DNA of 64,000 bases, from contig CABVSA010000001.1 of NCBI GenBank assembly GCA_902500805.1, forward strand, positions 124,001 to 188,000. Reading direction: 5' to 3'. The first letter of the stretch is position 1. Each line of letters begins with the position of its first letter. Shown in pieces: positions 1-9,101 of this stretch. Position numbers and translations under genes: made by a program. The DNA comes from an uncultured Nitrospira sp. (GTDB lineage: Bacteria > Nitrospirota > Nitrospiria > Nitrospirales > Nitrospiraceae). The notes beneath the pieces were generated by a model. It did no database searches and was not told the DNA's origin. It worked only from the letters and a program-made list of their open reading frames with translations.

Positions 1-466
1 GTCCGGGAACATAGTCGTAGAGAGCAAACCCCGAAACCAGCACGGCCATGAGCACGGCATACACCTTCATCCCTCTCTCATACTGTACTGCATCCAGGTT
101 GGTATTGAACTGCAGCGCGATCAGAATCGCCAGAATCGTCAAGGCCGTGTATTGGGTTGATTCGAGCGGAGCCCGGCTGACCAGCGCACTGAAGCCACAG
201 AAGATTCCGAACACCGCCAACCCCGCGATGGTGCCCGGGCTGAAGCCGCTCGGGACAAAGCGACAGCGGCTCAGGAAAAAATATCCGACCGGCCACAGGA
301 GTGATCCCAACATGATTATTTCATAGAGGTGGCCCTTTCGCCCTTCCATTCTGCCGAAGAGCGATCCGGCAAACACGCCCGTCAGCCATAGCCCCAGAAC
401 GAGCCCGATCCAGGTTCGATCCTCCACGGTCATCGACTCATCATCATGGTCAATCATCGGTGTCAT
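1..466 (-). CDS. O-antigen ligase/polymerase-like membrane protein (partial)
   Basis: The open frame starts with an ATG whose ATGA overlaps the stop of the upstream flippase gene, and runs off the left edge of the window, so only about 155 N-terminal residues are present. The protein is strongly hydrophobic after about 17 acidic residues, with about four likely membrane segments separated by short charged loops. The layout and the partner flippase suggest an O-antigen ligase or polymerase of a surface-polysaccharide pathway, but the diagnostic periplasmic loop lies outside the window. The 4-bp overlap implies translational coupling. The family call is inference; that the frame is coding is well supported. 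Confidence 0.6.
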   Translation of the reverse strand, partial: MTPMIDHDDESMTVEDRTWIGLVLGLWLTGVFAGSLFGRMEGRKGHLYEIIMLGSLLWPVGYFFLSRCRFVPSGFSPGTIAGLAVFGIFCGFSALVSRAPLESTQYTALTILAILIALQFNTNLDAVQYERGMKVYAVLMAVLVSGFALYDYVPG

Positions 467-1824
467 CGCGAGTTCGGCCGTCTCGCAAGCCGACGCTGTA
501 GAAGATAGCCCATCACACCCGTATCGGTGGCTTGAGCTGCAATGGATGCGAACGCCAGCCCATCGGCACCGAGTGACGGCACGAGCCAACTGCCGCACAA
601 CAACAATGTCATCCACTTAATCCCATACCCGAGGACCGGTGTGCGATAATCGGCGAGAGAGTAGAACGAATTTCGTATGACCCCATACAGACTGGCGAAC
701 GGCAGTCCCCACACGAGCAGCGCCAAGATATGGGCCGTGGTCTGGGCATCGGTCGATGAGAATTTACCTCTGACCAGCGCGATCTCAACCAGTGGTTTCG
801 CTCCGATCGCCAACCCGATGCTACACAGCAGCGTCCCGCCGAACAGAATCGATCCATACCGAACCAGTAATACCTGTCCATCACGGTAGCCGATGTGAAA
901 CGCACGGGCCAATTTTGGAAAGAGTGTCGTATTCAGGGGCGTCGTGAACAAGGCCAGCGGTACGGCGATGATCGAGCCGGCATAAAAGAACGCGGCGATG
1001 TACCCGGTTCCTAAGCCAGACGCAAAACTCCGTTCCGTCATCACCACCGCCTGAAACAAAAATTCCCCGAACAACACGATCAACGTCGGGCGCCATAATT
1101 CGTTTACCTCAACGCGTTGGGTCTGCTCCTCTCCCTTCGGACATGGAGATGAGGTAGGGCACTTCCACAACGCCTGAGCAAACCAGACAAGGACGAGGAA
1201 ATGTCCGACCGCAAATCCCCACACCAGTGAGTCGATTCCCCATCGATCGGCAAAGACCAGGATCGAAGTGATGGTGGAGAGCGATACGACCGCTCCGCCA
1301 AGAAAGACCGGCGCGAAACTATTCATGAGAGAGAGACCGCCTCGCAAAATCCCCGCCAATCCGGCACACACGATGGGGAGCAGCAAGAGGCGTATCACGC
1401 GAACGCCTGTCTCGTACTGTTCGGCGGTGAATTCAGGGAAAATCCATCGGAGCACAGGCTCCGACCCGAAGACCAATGCAGTCAGCGCGACCGCATTGAC
1501 CGAGAGAAGAGCGAGAGCAGCCTGTTTTATGAGCGGTTTGAGGTGATGGCGGTGCTGCGACGCCAACTTGGACACGAACACCTGCTGAAGCGCATTTCCC
1601 ACCTGGACTCCAAACAAGAGATGAAATCCCATGACCGCGACGAGTACATCCAGATCCCCGCTGAGCCCGAACGTCGAAGCCACGATGATTTCCCGGGCCA
1701 GCCCGGCGAGAATCACGACTCCGGAGGCAAGCGAATACAATGGAATCCGACCGAGCAAGCCCATGTCCTTGGCCCCGGATTTGAGACTGGTCCACCATGG
1801 AATCCACGCAGAAACGGTCAGCAT
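463..1824 (-). CDS. MurJ/MviN-type or Wzx-type lipid-linked sugar flippase
   Basis: The 453-residue integral membrane protein has about 12-14 hydrophobic segments, the length and layout of the MOP superfamily (MurJ/MviN, Wzx). The N-terminal region with LAREIIVASTFGLSGDLD resembles the first helices of MviN-like proteins. It would move undecaprenyl-linked precursors across the inner membrane. The coupled downstream membrane protein points to a dedicated polysaccharide flippase rather than the housekeeping peptidoglycan one. No good ribosome site precedes the start used here; an in-frame ATG at 1764 (MGLLGRIP) follows an AAGGA and may be the real start. Confidence 0.75.
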   Translation of the reverse strand: MLTVSAWIPWWTSLKSGAKDMGLLGRIPLYSLASGVVILAGLAREIIVASTFGLSGDLDVLVAVMGFHLLFGVQVGNALQQVFVSKLASQHRHHLKPLIKQAALALLSVNAVALTALVFGSEPVLRWIFPEFTAEQYETGVRVIRLLLLPIVCAGLAGILRGGLSLMNSFAPVFLGGAVVSLSTITSILVFADRWGIDSLVWGFAVGHFLVLVWFAQALWKCPTSSPCPKGEEQTQRVEVNELWRPTLIVLFGEFLFQAVVMTERSFASGLGTGYIAAFFYAGSIIAVPLALFTTPLNTTLFPKLARAFHIGYRDGQVLLVRYGSILFGGTLLCSIGLAIGAKPLVEIALVRGKFSSTDAQTTAHILALLVWGLPFASLYGVIRNSFYSLADYRTPVLGYGIKWMTLLLCGSWLVPSLGADGLAFASIAAQATDTGVMGYLLQRRLARRPNSR

Positions 1825-2141
1825 TCTGGAACTCGCTGCTACGCACTAAATACGGACAAGAGTCGGCATGTTCCTCACCTACATCTTTCACGACACACCC
1901 TGCCGCAAAGACTGGCCGCCCAGAAAAGACGGTGCCCCCATCGCATCACGATGACTCCCTGGGGGTGGGTGCACAGTGTACTTCCCCAAGATCACAGGAG
2001 CGAACACGGATGCCTCAAATTTGTGTTAACAAATCGTAAATCAGGGGGCAGCACGAGATTTTCTCCTCGACGCCATGGTACGAAACTGTTGACAAACCGC
2101 ACACGCAGACCCCTCAAGATTGGATTCTTGGTACGTTACCT
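1825..2141. other. Intergenic region between divergent genes
   Basis: About 317 bp separate the flippase (leftward) from the first large lipoprotein (rightward). Apart from the 11-bp-spaced hexamer pair at 2025-2041 I see no gene, hairpin or repeat in it. Confidence 0.5.
2025..2041 (+). promoter_or_regulatory. Pho-box-like 11-bp direct repeat
   Basis: GTTAAC at 2025 and GTAAAT at 2036 are spaced 11 bp apart and end 101 bp before the lipoprotein start. The same hexamer type and spacing recur upstream of other genes in the window. Confidence 0.4.
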
Positions 2142-4832
2142 ATGGGACAACACAGGTCGCCACATCATACGTTCCACTGGATAGTGACCCTTACAATCTC
2201 GGCACTGGGCCTGCTGTCCTGCAGCGGTCAAGCCAATCAAGAATCATCCGGCAACCAGCCACCTCCGACAAGCGGGGTGGTCACGCCGCACCGATTCCTC
2301 TGGCAGAGCGACGGAACCGGCCCAACCAGAGGACGCGAATCGGTCAACAACTGGCCGACACTCACGGGGGGCACGGCCAACTGTGAGCTCAGCCAAGTCG
2401 ATGACCACCGCACATTACCTCCCCATGCGCCGTTCGCAGGAGACACCAGCGTCCGCTACATCAAAGCCGTCTGCACAGGCGGCGCCGATGGCGGAAGGAT
2501 CCGGATCTCGGTCGACATGGAAGACCGCACAATGGACAACCTCGGCAACTTCGGATTTTTTTGGCATCAACCTTCAGGAGGAGTCTCGAGCGCGATGACC
2601 CTCGAACTCGCGACAAGCCCGAGCTTTTCTCAATATATTCGATTCAATTGGGCGACAGGAGCGATCGGACGACGGATGATCGACGGATGGAATCCCATCA
2701 CCTGGCAAGCCGGCGACGACGTCGGGAATGTCGGCAGAGCCGACATGAACCAGACATTTACGACCTTCCGTATTCTCCTCGACCTGCAACGCGATCGTTC
2801 GGGTACGTTCTATTTCAGCGATTTTCTCTACGGTTACTACGCGAAACCGCAGATCAATATCTGGGGCGAGAACAACTTCGCCAGCGTGTATACGACGCTG
2901 TTCCCCAAGGCCAACGCACGCAACCTGATCGGCTCCTACTGTCCGGTAACGGAGATGCTGAAGGATCCTGGTCGGGTGGTGCTCGAAGGAGGATTCACGA
3001 ACGACCAACTGAGGGAAATGGTAGCCGCGGGCTGGACCATCGGGGGGGAATCGACGGAAGGACTCAATTATATCGATTTTCACACGCGTGAAACTGCCGC
3101 CGCTGATATGGACAAGCACCTGGTCGACCTGAAACACCTGGGCTATAAACGCCCGATCTTCTGGTGCTACGAAGATGCGAAGCACAATGCGGCGCTCGAC
3201 GCCGAGCTGGCGAAGCGCAATGTGGTGGCGGCCTACAGCGGCAATACCTTTTCCGACGAGACCGGTCGCTCGCTCTATGGCGGCTTGACCAATCCCTACA
3301 ATCTCTGGTCGGTCTCGGGCGACGCTCGGTCGTTGACGGAGATCATCGCGGCGATTGACCATGCGGTGAAGTACGGCGAGCAGCTTGGTTTAGAGTGGCA
3401 ACGGGCTGATCAGGACTTTGACGCAGTCGCCGACTATCTGGTCACGCTGCAAACGGAGGGAAAGATCGATGTCGTGACGGTAGAGGAGATGATTGCCCGT
3501 CATGGTATCACGAAGGGGTCAGCCACCCCTCCACCAAGTGATCCGCCGCCGCCACCACCGCCGCCGGCTGTACTGCTACCCTTTGATCAAGTCGAAGCGT
3601 CGTTTACACAATCGCCCGCTCTATTCTCCGGCTTGTGGACCCAGGCGAAAACACGCACCGTCCGTCTTGCGTTGTTCGGCGACTCACAGGAAACCTCACC
3701 GGAAGGGAAAGGTGACGTGTATGTGCCTCGCCTCCAATACGAAGCCTGGAAGCGCTACCAGAATGTGCCGGAAACCGTCGTGGCCGGCTACCATTCGTAC
3801 GGCGGTGGCGCTCCGTTCGGAGACTGGTTGCTGAGAGGTGGAGCTGCCAAACCTGGAGGCTCGCCGAGCCGCATCATGGCGGCGAGTCGCTTGCCCGGTA
3901 TCCCAGCAGCGGCTCATGCCGCACCTGGCGGGGCGCAGTCAGTGAACGGGCAATCGTTTGGTCAGCTCACGGTCCTTGAACCGGATGCCCTGAGCGTCAA
4001 CCCGGCAGCACAGATTCCGACCATCAATCAATACTTCTGCACTCAAGCTCCAGTACGGGCTGAGGTGTTTGCGGCGACCCATCCGCAGTCAGGAGGAATC
4101 CTCTATAAAGCGCGCCCATCCGACTTGGTGCCGAGTTATTCCGCAACACCGACGATCGAGGAAACCGCGCCGCTCTCGCTGGTTGATTCGACCTTTATCG
4201 TCAAGTCTTTTACGACGGTCCCACTGCCTCTCAATGGGAAACGGTATCTCCAGCTGGAACTACTCGGCACGCTGACGTCAACCCTCACGGATATCATCGG
4301 CGCACGGTTTAAGAGTGAAGAATGTCCACAGGGTCTTGTCATCCAGGATCTCAGTACCGGGGGACTCTCCACCAAGGAGTTCTTGGACACCTACCGAAAC
4401 CCCGTACTCCTATTTCGGTCCATTGGTTTCGACGCGGCCATTCTTCACTTCGGTGCCAATGATATCGGTGAAGGCTCGACAGCCGAGAGCTTCCGGGCCG
4501 ATACGGAACGACTGATCGCGCGCATCCGCTCGTGGACCGGCAAACCCGATTTTCCCATCATCCTGATGAGCGATCCCTATCGAAAGGGGTTAAACCCGGA
4601 ACAGGAAGCGGAATATGCCCGTTATCCCGGCGCGTTGCGCGCCCTCGCCGCCTCGGATCCGGCCGTGCTGGTGATCAATTCACGGCGGTTGATGCATGAC
4701 CGGGGCTGGAAAGCGGATCAACCCAACCGGTTGAACGAACTGCTCCTCGACGAGGTGCACTATACGCCTCGCGGGGCGATCGAACTCGCGGAAAAGGAAA
4801 TGGAGGCCCTCCTCGGCCCGTCGCCGCAATAG
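2142..4832 (+). CDS. Lipoprotein with polysaccharide-deacetylase-like and SGNH-hydrolase domains (copy 1)
   Basis: This 896-residue protein begins with a lipoprotein signal (lipobox LLSC, Cys27). Residues about 40-250 look like a beta-sandwich carbohydrate-binding module. Residues about 258-460 resemble the NodB/polysaccharide-deacetylase barrel but lack an obvious complete HxxxH metal motif. A proline linker (about 464-476) leads to a C-terminal SGNH/GDSL hydrolase with nucleophile Ser515 (GDSQ), Asn773 (GANDIGEG) and Asp870/His873 (DEVHY). Inferred role: removing or adding O- or N-acetyl groups on an extracellular polysaccharide at the outer membrane. It is followed by a tandem paralogue. 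No clear Shine-Dalgarno precedes the start. Confidence 0.75.
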   Translation: MGQHRSPHHTFHWIVTLTISALGLLSCSGQANQESSGNQPPPTSGVVTPHRFLWQSDGTGPTRGRESVNNWPTLTGGTANCELSQVDDHRTLPPHAPFAGDTSVRYIKAVCTGGADGGRIRISVDMEDRTMDNLGNFGFFWHQPSGGVSSAMTLELATSPSFSQYIRFNWATGAIGRRMIDGWNPITWQAGDDVGNVGRADMNQTFTTFRILLDLQRDRSGTFYFSDFLYGYYAKPQINIWGENNFASVYTTLFPKANARNLIGSYCPVTEMLKDPGRVVLEGGFTNDQLREMVAAGWTIGGESTEGLNYIDFHTRETAAADMDKHLVDLKHLGYKRPIFWCYEDAKHNAALDAELAKRNVVAAYSGNTFSDETGRSLYGGLTNPYNLWSVSGDARSLTEIIAAIDHAVKYGEQLGLEWQRADQDFDAVADYLVTLQTEGKIDVVTVEEMIARHGITKGSATPPPSDPPPPPPPPAVLLPFDQVEASFTQSPALFSGLWTQAKTRTVRLALFGDSQETSPEGKGDVYVPRLQYEAWKRYQNVPETVVAGYHSYGGGAPFGDWLLRGGAAKPGGSPSRIMAASRLPGIPAAAHAAPGGAQSVNGQSFGQLTVLEPDALSVNPAAQIPTINQYFCTQAPVRAEVFAATHPQSGGILYKARPSDLVPSYSATPTIEETAPLSLVDSTFIVKSFTTVPLPLNGKRYLQLELLGTLTSTLTDIIGARFKSEECPQGLVIQDLSTGGLSTKEFLDTYRNPVLLFRSIGFDAAILHFGANDIGEGSTAESFRADTERLIARIRSWTGKPDFPIILMSDPYRKGLNPEQEAEYARYPGALRALAASDPAVLVINSRRLMHDRGWKADQPNRLNELLLDEVHYTPRGAIELAEKEMEALLGPSPQ
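4545..4786 (+). repeat. 242-bp identical tract, copy 1
   Basis: This segment, coding for the C-terminal part of the SGNH domain including the catalytic DEVHY, is identical base for base to 7424-7665 in the next gene, whereas the flanking coding sequence of the two genes differs at many positions. This indicates recent gene conversion or recombination between the tandem copies. Confidence 0.9.
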
Positions 4833-5029
4833 ACCGTGCGCTCAACGATGTTCGTAGCTTTTGGCGCTCCAACTTCGTCCATATCGAGATGAACACAATA
4901 GTGCTCATAATTGCCTTCTCTGCCGGGAACTCGAGAAGAGAAGCTCGGTAACACACGAAACGCATCTATAAGTCGCTCCCTCATTAGCCCGGTGGAGAGA
5001 GTGGTAGTCATATTGATCGAGGGGATCCC

Positions 5030-7708
5030 ATGTTCGATACTCACAAATTGACGACGCCTGGACTCGCGGAAACAAATCTGAGGCTCGCTTTCGGTATCAT
5101 AGCAGCGATCACCGTGACGTCTTGCGGCTCACAGGACAACATGGACACGTCGATTGGTGATCTTCTTCCTTCCCTCTCAGCCACCACTCCGGTCACCTCC
5201 CATCAATTCCTGTGGCAGGCCGATGGATCCAGCCCGACCCGTGGGCAAGCCTCGATTTACAACTGGCCGAGACTCACGGGTGGCACTGCAGCGTGTGACT
5301 TAACCCAAGTCGGCGATAACAGTACTCTCCCTCCCCATGCCCCGTTTGGGGGCAGCACAACACTCCATTACATTCAAGCCAAATGTACCGGTGGCTCCAC
5401 CGGTGGAAGAATCCAGATCATCGTTGACATGGCTGATCGCACGTTGACCGGTCTCGGGAATTTCGGATTCTTCTGGTATCAGCCGTCCGTCCGTGTCTCC
5501 ACCGCCATGACACTCGACACCGCCACGTCTCCTAGCTTTTCTCAATACCTGAGGTGGAATTGGGCGACTGGTGGTATTGGACGACGCATGATCGACGGGT
5601 GGAATCCCATCACCTGGCAAGCCGGCGACCATGTCGCCACTATCGGCTCGGCCTCGATCAGCCAACGGTTCACGACATTTCGAATCAGCCTGGATCTGCT
5701 CCCGAACAGCTCGGGAACGTTTTACTTCAGCGATTTTATCCATGGCTATTACACAAAGCCGAATATCACGATCTGGGGCGAGAACAACTTCGCGAGCGTA
5801 TACACCCATCTTTTCCCCAAGGCCAGGGCACGAAACCTGATCGGCTCCTACTGTCCGGTCACGGAGATGCTCAAGGATCCTGGTCGGGTAGTGCTGGAAG
5901 GAGGGTTCACCAATAGTCAATTGCAGGAGATGGTGGCCGCCGGGTGGGCGATCGGGGGAGAATCGACGGAAGGGCTGAACTACACTGATTTTTATACGCT
6001 TCAAGGGGCTGCTGCGGACATGGACAAACACCTTGCCGACTTGCAACAGCTCGGTTACCGACGCCCGATCTTCTGGTGCTACGAAGATGCCAAGCATAAT
6101 GCCGCCCTCGATGCTGAACTGGCCAAGCGCAATGTCGTCGCAGCATTTAGCGGCAATATTTTCTCCGACAATACCGGCCGCTCGCTCTACGGAGGCCTGA
6201 CCAATCCCTACAATCTCTGGGCGGTGTCGGGCGATGCTCGGTCCTTAACCGAGATCATCGCGGCAATCGACCATGCGGTGAAGTACGGTGAGCAACTCGG
6301 CCTGGAGTGGCAACGGTACGATCGGGACTTCGACTTTGTCGCGGACTATCTCGTGCAGCTTCAAGCGGCCGGGAAAGTGGAGGTGACGACGGTGGAGGAA
6401 TTGATTCACCGCCATGGCATAAAGAACGGACAACCGACCGGATCTCCATCCCCGCTCCTGCCGTTCGACCAGGTCGAATACAGTTATACTGCATCACCCG
6501 CCCGCTTTGCCGGCCTGTGGTCACAAGCGCGCTCAAGGACCGTCCGCCTCGCTCTCGTCGGTGATTCACAGGAAACAAGTCCTGAAGGAAGGGGCGACGT
6601 GTATGTGCCGCGCCTCCAATACGAAGCGTGGAAACGCTACCAAAACGTTCCAGAAACCGTCGTAGCTGGATACCATGCGTACGGCAATGTTCCCTATGGC
6701 AACTGGCTGCTGAGAGGGGCGGCTGCGCGTCCCGGAGCCTCTCCTACCCGCATTGCCGCTGAGCGGCTCTTACCCGGAATTCCAGCTGCAGCCCATGCCG
6801 CACCGGCAGGACCTCAGTCAGTCAATGGACAATGGTATGGTCAGCTCATGGTCCTTGAGCCGGATGCCCTAAGTCTTAACCCACGCGGGGAGATCCCCAC
6901 TAGCACCTCCTACTTCTGCACCCAGGGTTCGGTACGGGCCGAGATCTTTGCTGCGACCCATCCGCAATCCGGAGGCGTTCTGTACAAGGCACGTCCGTCG
7001 GATACTCCGTCCAATTACTTTGCCACGCCATCGCTCCAAGACACCGCAACTGTGTCCTTGGCCGAACCAACATTTAAGGTCAAGTCGACCCTGACAGCCC
7101 CCCTGCCCCTCAATGGGAAACGGTATCTGCAGTTGGAACTCCTTGGTAATATGACGTCAACCTTGACGGATATCATCGGCGCCCGCTTTAAGAGTGAGCA
7201 ATGTCCGCAAGGGCTGGTCATCCAGGACCTCAGTGCCGGGGGACTCTCTCCCAAGGAGTTTCTCGATACCTACGAAGAAGCCGGCGACCTGTTTCGATCA
7301 ATGGGTTTTGACACGGCGATCCTCCATTTTGGTGCGAACGATATCGGGGAAGGCTCGACGGCTGAAAGCTTCCGATCCGATACGGAACGACTGATCGCTC
7401 GCATCCGTTCCTGGAGCGGCAAGCCCGATTTTCCCATCATCCTGATGAGCGATCCCTATCGAAAGGGGTTAAACCCGGAACAGGAAGCGGAATATGCCCG
7501 TTATCCCGGCGCGTTGCGCGCCCTCGCCGCCTCGGATCCGGCCGTGCTGGTGATCAATTCACGGCGGTTGATGCATGACCGGGGCTGGAAAGCGGATCAA
7601 CCCAACCGGTTGAACGAACTGCTCCTCGACGAGGTGCACTATACGCCTCGCGGGGCGATCGAACTGGCAGCAGAGGAAATGCGGGTCCTCCTAGGCCCCG
7701 CTCCATAA
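5030..7708 (+). CDS. Lipoprotein with polysaccharide-deacetylase-like and SGNH-hydrolase domains (copy 2)
   Basis: This 892-residue tandem paralogue of the preceding gene has the same domain order: a lipobox (VTSC), an N-terminal beta-rich module, a deacetylase-like centre beginning at IGSYCPVTEMLKDPGRVV, a short linker without the poly-proline run, and an SGNH hydrolase (Ser513 in GDSQ, Asn770, Asp867/His870). A GAGGGG ribosome site precedes the ATG. It lies 197 bp after copy 1 and could be co-transcribed or carry its own promoter. The copies differ most in the signal peptide, N-terminal module and linker, and are identical over 242 bp near the 3' end. The substrate is unknown; an acetylated exopolysaccharide is inferred. 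Confidence 0.75.
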   Translation: MFDTHKLTTPGLAETNLRLAFGIIAAITVTSCGSQDNMDTSIGDLLPSLSATTPVTSHQFLWQADGSSPTRGQASIYNWPRLTGGTAACDLTQVGDNSTLPPHAPFGGSTTLHYIQAKCTGGSTGGRIQIIVDMADRTLTGLGNFGFFWYQPSVRVSTAMTLDTATSPSFSQYLRWNWATGGIGRRMIDGWNPITWQAGDHVATIGSASISQRFTTFRISLDLLPNSSGTFYFSDFIHGYYTKPNITIWGENNFASVYTHLFPKARARNLIGSYCPVTEMLKDPGRVVLEGGFTNSQLQEMVAAGWAIGGESTEGLNYTDFYTLQGAAADMDKHLADLQQLGYRRPIFWCYEDAKHNAALDAELAKRNVVAAFSGNIFSDNTGRSLYGGLTNPYNLWAVSGDARSLTEIIAAIDHAVKYGEQLGLEWQRYDRDFDFVADYLVQLQAAGKVEVTTVEELIHRHGIKNGQPTGSPSPLLPFDQVEYSYTASPARFAGLWSQARSRTVRLALVGDSQETSPEGRGDVYVPRLQYEAWKRYQNVPETVVAGYHAYGNVPYGNWLLRGAAARPGASPTRIAAERLLPGIPAAAHAAPAGPQSVNGQWYGQLMVLEPDALSLNPRGEIPTSTSYFCTQGSVRAEIFAATHPQSGGVLYKARPSDTPSNYFATPSLQDTATVSLAEPTFKVKSTLTAPLPLNGKRYLQLELLGNMTSTLTDIIGARFKSEQCPQGLVIQDLSAGGLSPKEFLDTYEEAGDLFRSMGFDTAILHFGANDIGEGSTAESFRSDTERLIARIRSWSGKPDFPIILMSDPYRKGLNPEQEAEYARYPGALRALAASDPAVLVINSRRLMHDRGWKADQPNRLNELLLDEVHYTPRGAIELAAEEMRVLLGPAP
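7424..7665 (+). repeat. 242-bp identical tract, copy 2
   Basis: Partner of 4545-4786: the same 242 bases at an offset of 2879 bp, bounded by mismatches on both sides. Confidence 0.9.
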
Positions 7709-7928
7709 CGAATTCAACGATATCCACTGAATTTTTCCTTCCTAATGATCGCACGACCACCCCATTGATGGACGGGAATTGCAGACATCCTAGGGCTTTA
7801 TGGCCTTACCGTACGGCGCTAGTCATACCTTTCGACCGTCCAACGCTTAATATATCCGTAACATAGAAAGCGTATGATGCTCTCACACACTCAGTGTGTA
7901 CTGAGCAGTTCTGGTCGGAGGACCGTGC

Positions 7929-8636
7929 ATGTCATCACAACGCCCCAAGACCATTCTGATCGTCGAAGACGAGCCGGAGATCGCCCAGCTGGTCAAACAC
8001 TATCTCGAAAAAGATGGATTTCATCCCTGTATCGCGGAGAACGGAATCGAGGCTCTGAAGATGGTGGCAAGCGAACACCCAGATCTCGTGATCCTCGACT
8101 TGATGCTCCCTGAAATGGATGGATTGGAAGTATGCAAATCCATCCGGCAGAAACCTGAGACGTCATCGTTACCGATCCTCATGCTGACGGCCAAAAATGA
8201 AGAGTCCGATACCATCGTTGGACTGGAGCTGGGAGCCGATGATTATGTGACTAAACCGTTCAGCCCCAGAACCTTGGTGGCTCGGGTGAAGGCCCTCTTC
8301 CGCCGGCTTGATCGGACCAACGATCACAAACCGACCTCCCTGACCTACGGTCCGCTCCAGATGGATCTCATCCGCCATGAAGTGACGGTGAAGAGCAAAG
8401 AGGTTCCGCTGACGGCAAAGGAATTCGGGCTCCTGGAACACCTCCTACGCCACCCCGGCCGGGTGCTCACGCGGGACATGCTGCTCAACGCCGTCTGGGG
8501 ATACGACTATTACGGAACGACGCGAACCGTCGACGTTCATGTTCGGCGTCTCAAAGTGAAAATCCCGTTCCTCAATGAATCCATCGTGTCCGTGAAATCA
8601 CTTGGCTACAAACTGTCAGACCAGCCGATACTCTAA
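7929..8636 (+). CDS. OmpR/PhoB-family response regulator
   Basis: The 235-residue protein has a complete receiver domain (acidic pocket EDE at 13-15, phosphoacceptor Asp57 in LVILDLMLP, conserved Lys in VTKPF) and a C-terminal winged-helix DNA-binding domain ending in the usual VRRLKVK and SLGYKL segments. A CGGAGGA ribosome site precedes the ATG. No histidine kinase lies next to it, so it is an orphan here. Given the many phosphorus-scavenging genes and 11-bp direct repeats in the window it is a candidate PhoB-type regulator, but sequence alone cannot separate PhoB from other OmpR-type proteins. Confidence 0.9.
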   Translation: MSSQRPKTILIVEDEPEIAQLVKHYLEKDGFHPCIAENGIEALKMVASEHPDLVILDLMLPEMDGLEVCKSIRQKPETSSLPILMLTAKNEESDTIVGLELGADDYVTKPFSPRTLVARVKALFRRLDRTNDHKPTSLTYGPLQMDLIRHEVTVKSKEVPLTAKEFGLLEHLLRHPGRVLTRDMLLNAVWGYDYYGTTRTVDVHVRRLKVKIPFLNESIVSVKSLGYKLSDQPIL

Positions 8637-8652
8637 TCGCGGCTCACAGCCC

Positions 8653-8943
8653 GTGTCCCGATCCGGCACCACACTCAGGCTGGCCCTTGTGTTTCTCTCA
8701 GTGCTCACGGCTTCATGCCGGCATCATCCACGCGTTGAAGCGTTCGAAACCAGCGTCGGCCACTTGCACCAAGATGAACTGATCCGCCAGTTCGGATATC
8801 CGCAGCGCCTCAAACGTCTCAAATCGGGAACGGAGGTGTGGGACTATGAATTCCTCTCCGGCCATTCACGCTGCGTTGCCTACCGAGTCTTCTTTGATGA
8901 GGACCGGCAATCCACGCGATGGGAATCCATCGCGTGCCGCTAG
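8653..8943 (+). CDS. Small lipoprotein with BamE/OmlA-like pattern
   Basis: The chosen GTG start gives a clean lipoprotein signal (MSRSGTTLRLALVFLSVLTASC, shown here only as an N-terminal hydrophobic stretch with lipobox LTASC). An earlier ATG at 8602 would overlap the regulator gene and add a charged leader. The mature part of about 75 residues has the pattern of small outer-membrane lipoproteins of the BamE/OmlA type: a segment like HLHQDELIRQFGYPQR followed by a W-D-Y strand. It starts 17 bp after the regulator gene and is probably co-transcribed. Function is uncertain. Confidence 0.6.
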   Translation: MSRSGTTLRLALVFLSVLTASCRHHPRVEAFETSVGHLHQDELIRQFGYPQRLKRLKSGTEVWDYEFLSGHSRCVAYRVFFDEDRQSTRWESIACR

Positions 8944-9024
8944 ACCGTCACCATTGCCGAGGAGCACCACGATGATCAGCCCCTGCCCGGTTGTCCTTCA
9001 AATAGTCCGATCCATCCACGAAAC

Positions 9025-9041
9025 TGTTACACAGATTTGAC
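9025..9041 (+). promoter_or_regulatory. Pho-box-like 11-bp direct repeat
   Basis: TGTTAC at 9025 and TTTGAC at 9036 are spaced 11 bp apart and end 61 bp before the DksA/TraR-like gene. Confidence 0.35.
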
Positions 9042-9101
9042 CTCCTCCTGAGCATCTGTTGCCTTCCATGCTGTATCAATGGAGACAAAAGGAGTATGGC
9101 T

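Noticed and set aside
1543..2184. Rightward open frame of 213 codons over the flippase gene
   Set aside because: It is antisense to a clear membrane-protein gene and has a composition rich in His, Arg and Pro without any domain.
2574..3362. Leftward open frame of 262 codons inside the first lipoprotein gene
   Set aside because: It is the mirror of the real coding strand; the same shadow appears in the paralogue at 5300-6097.
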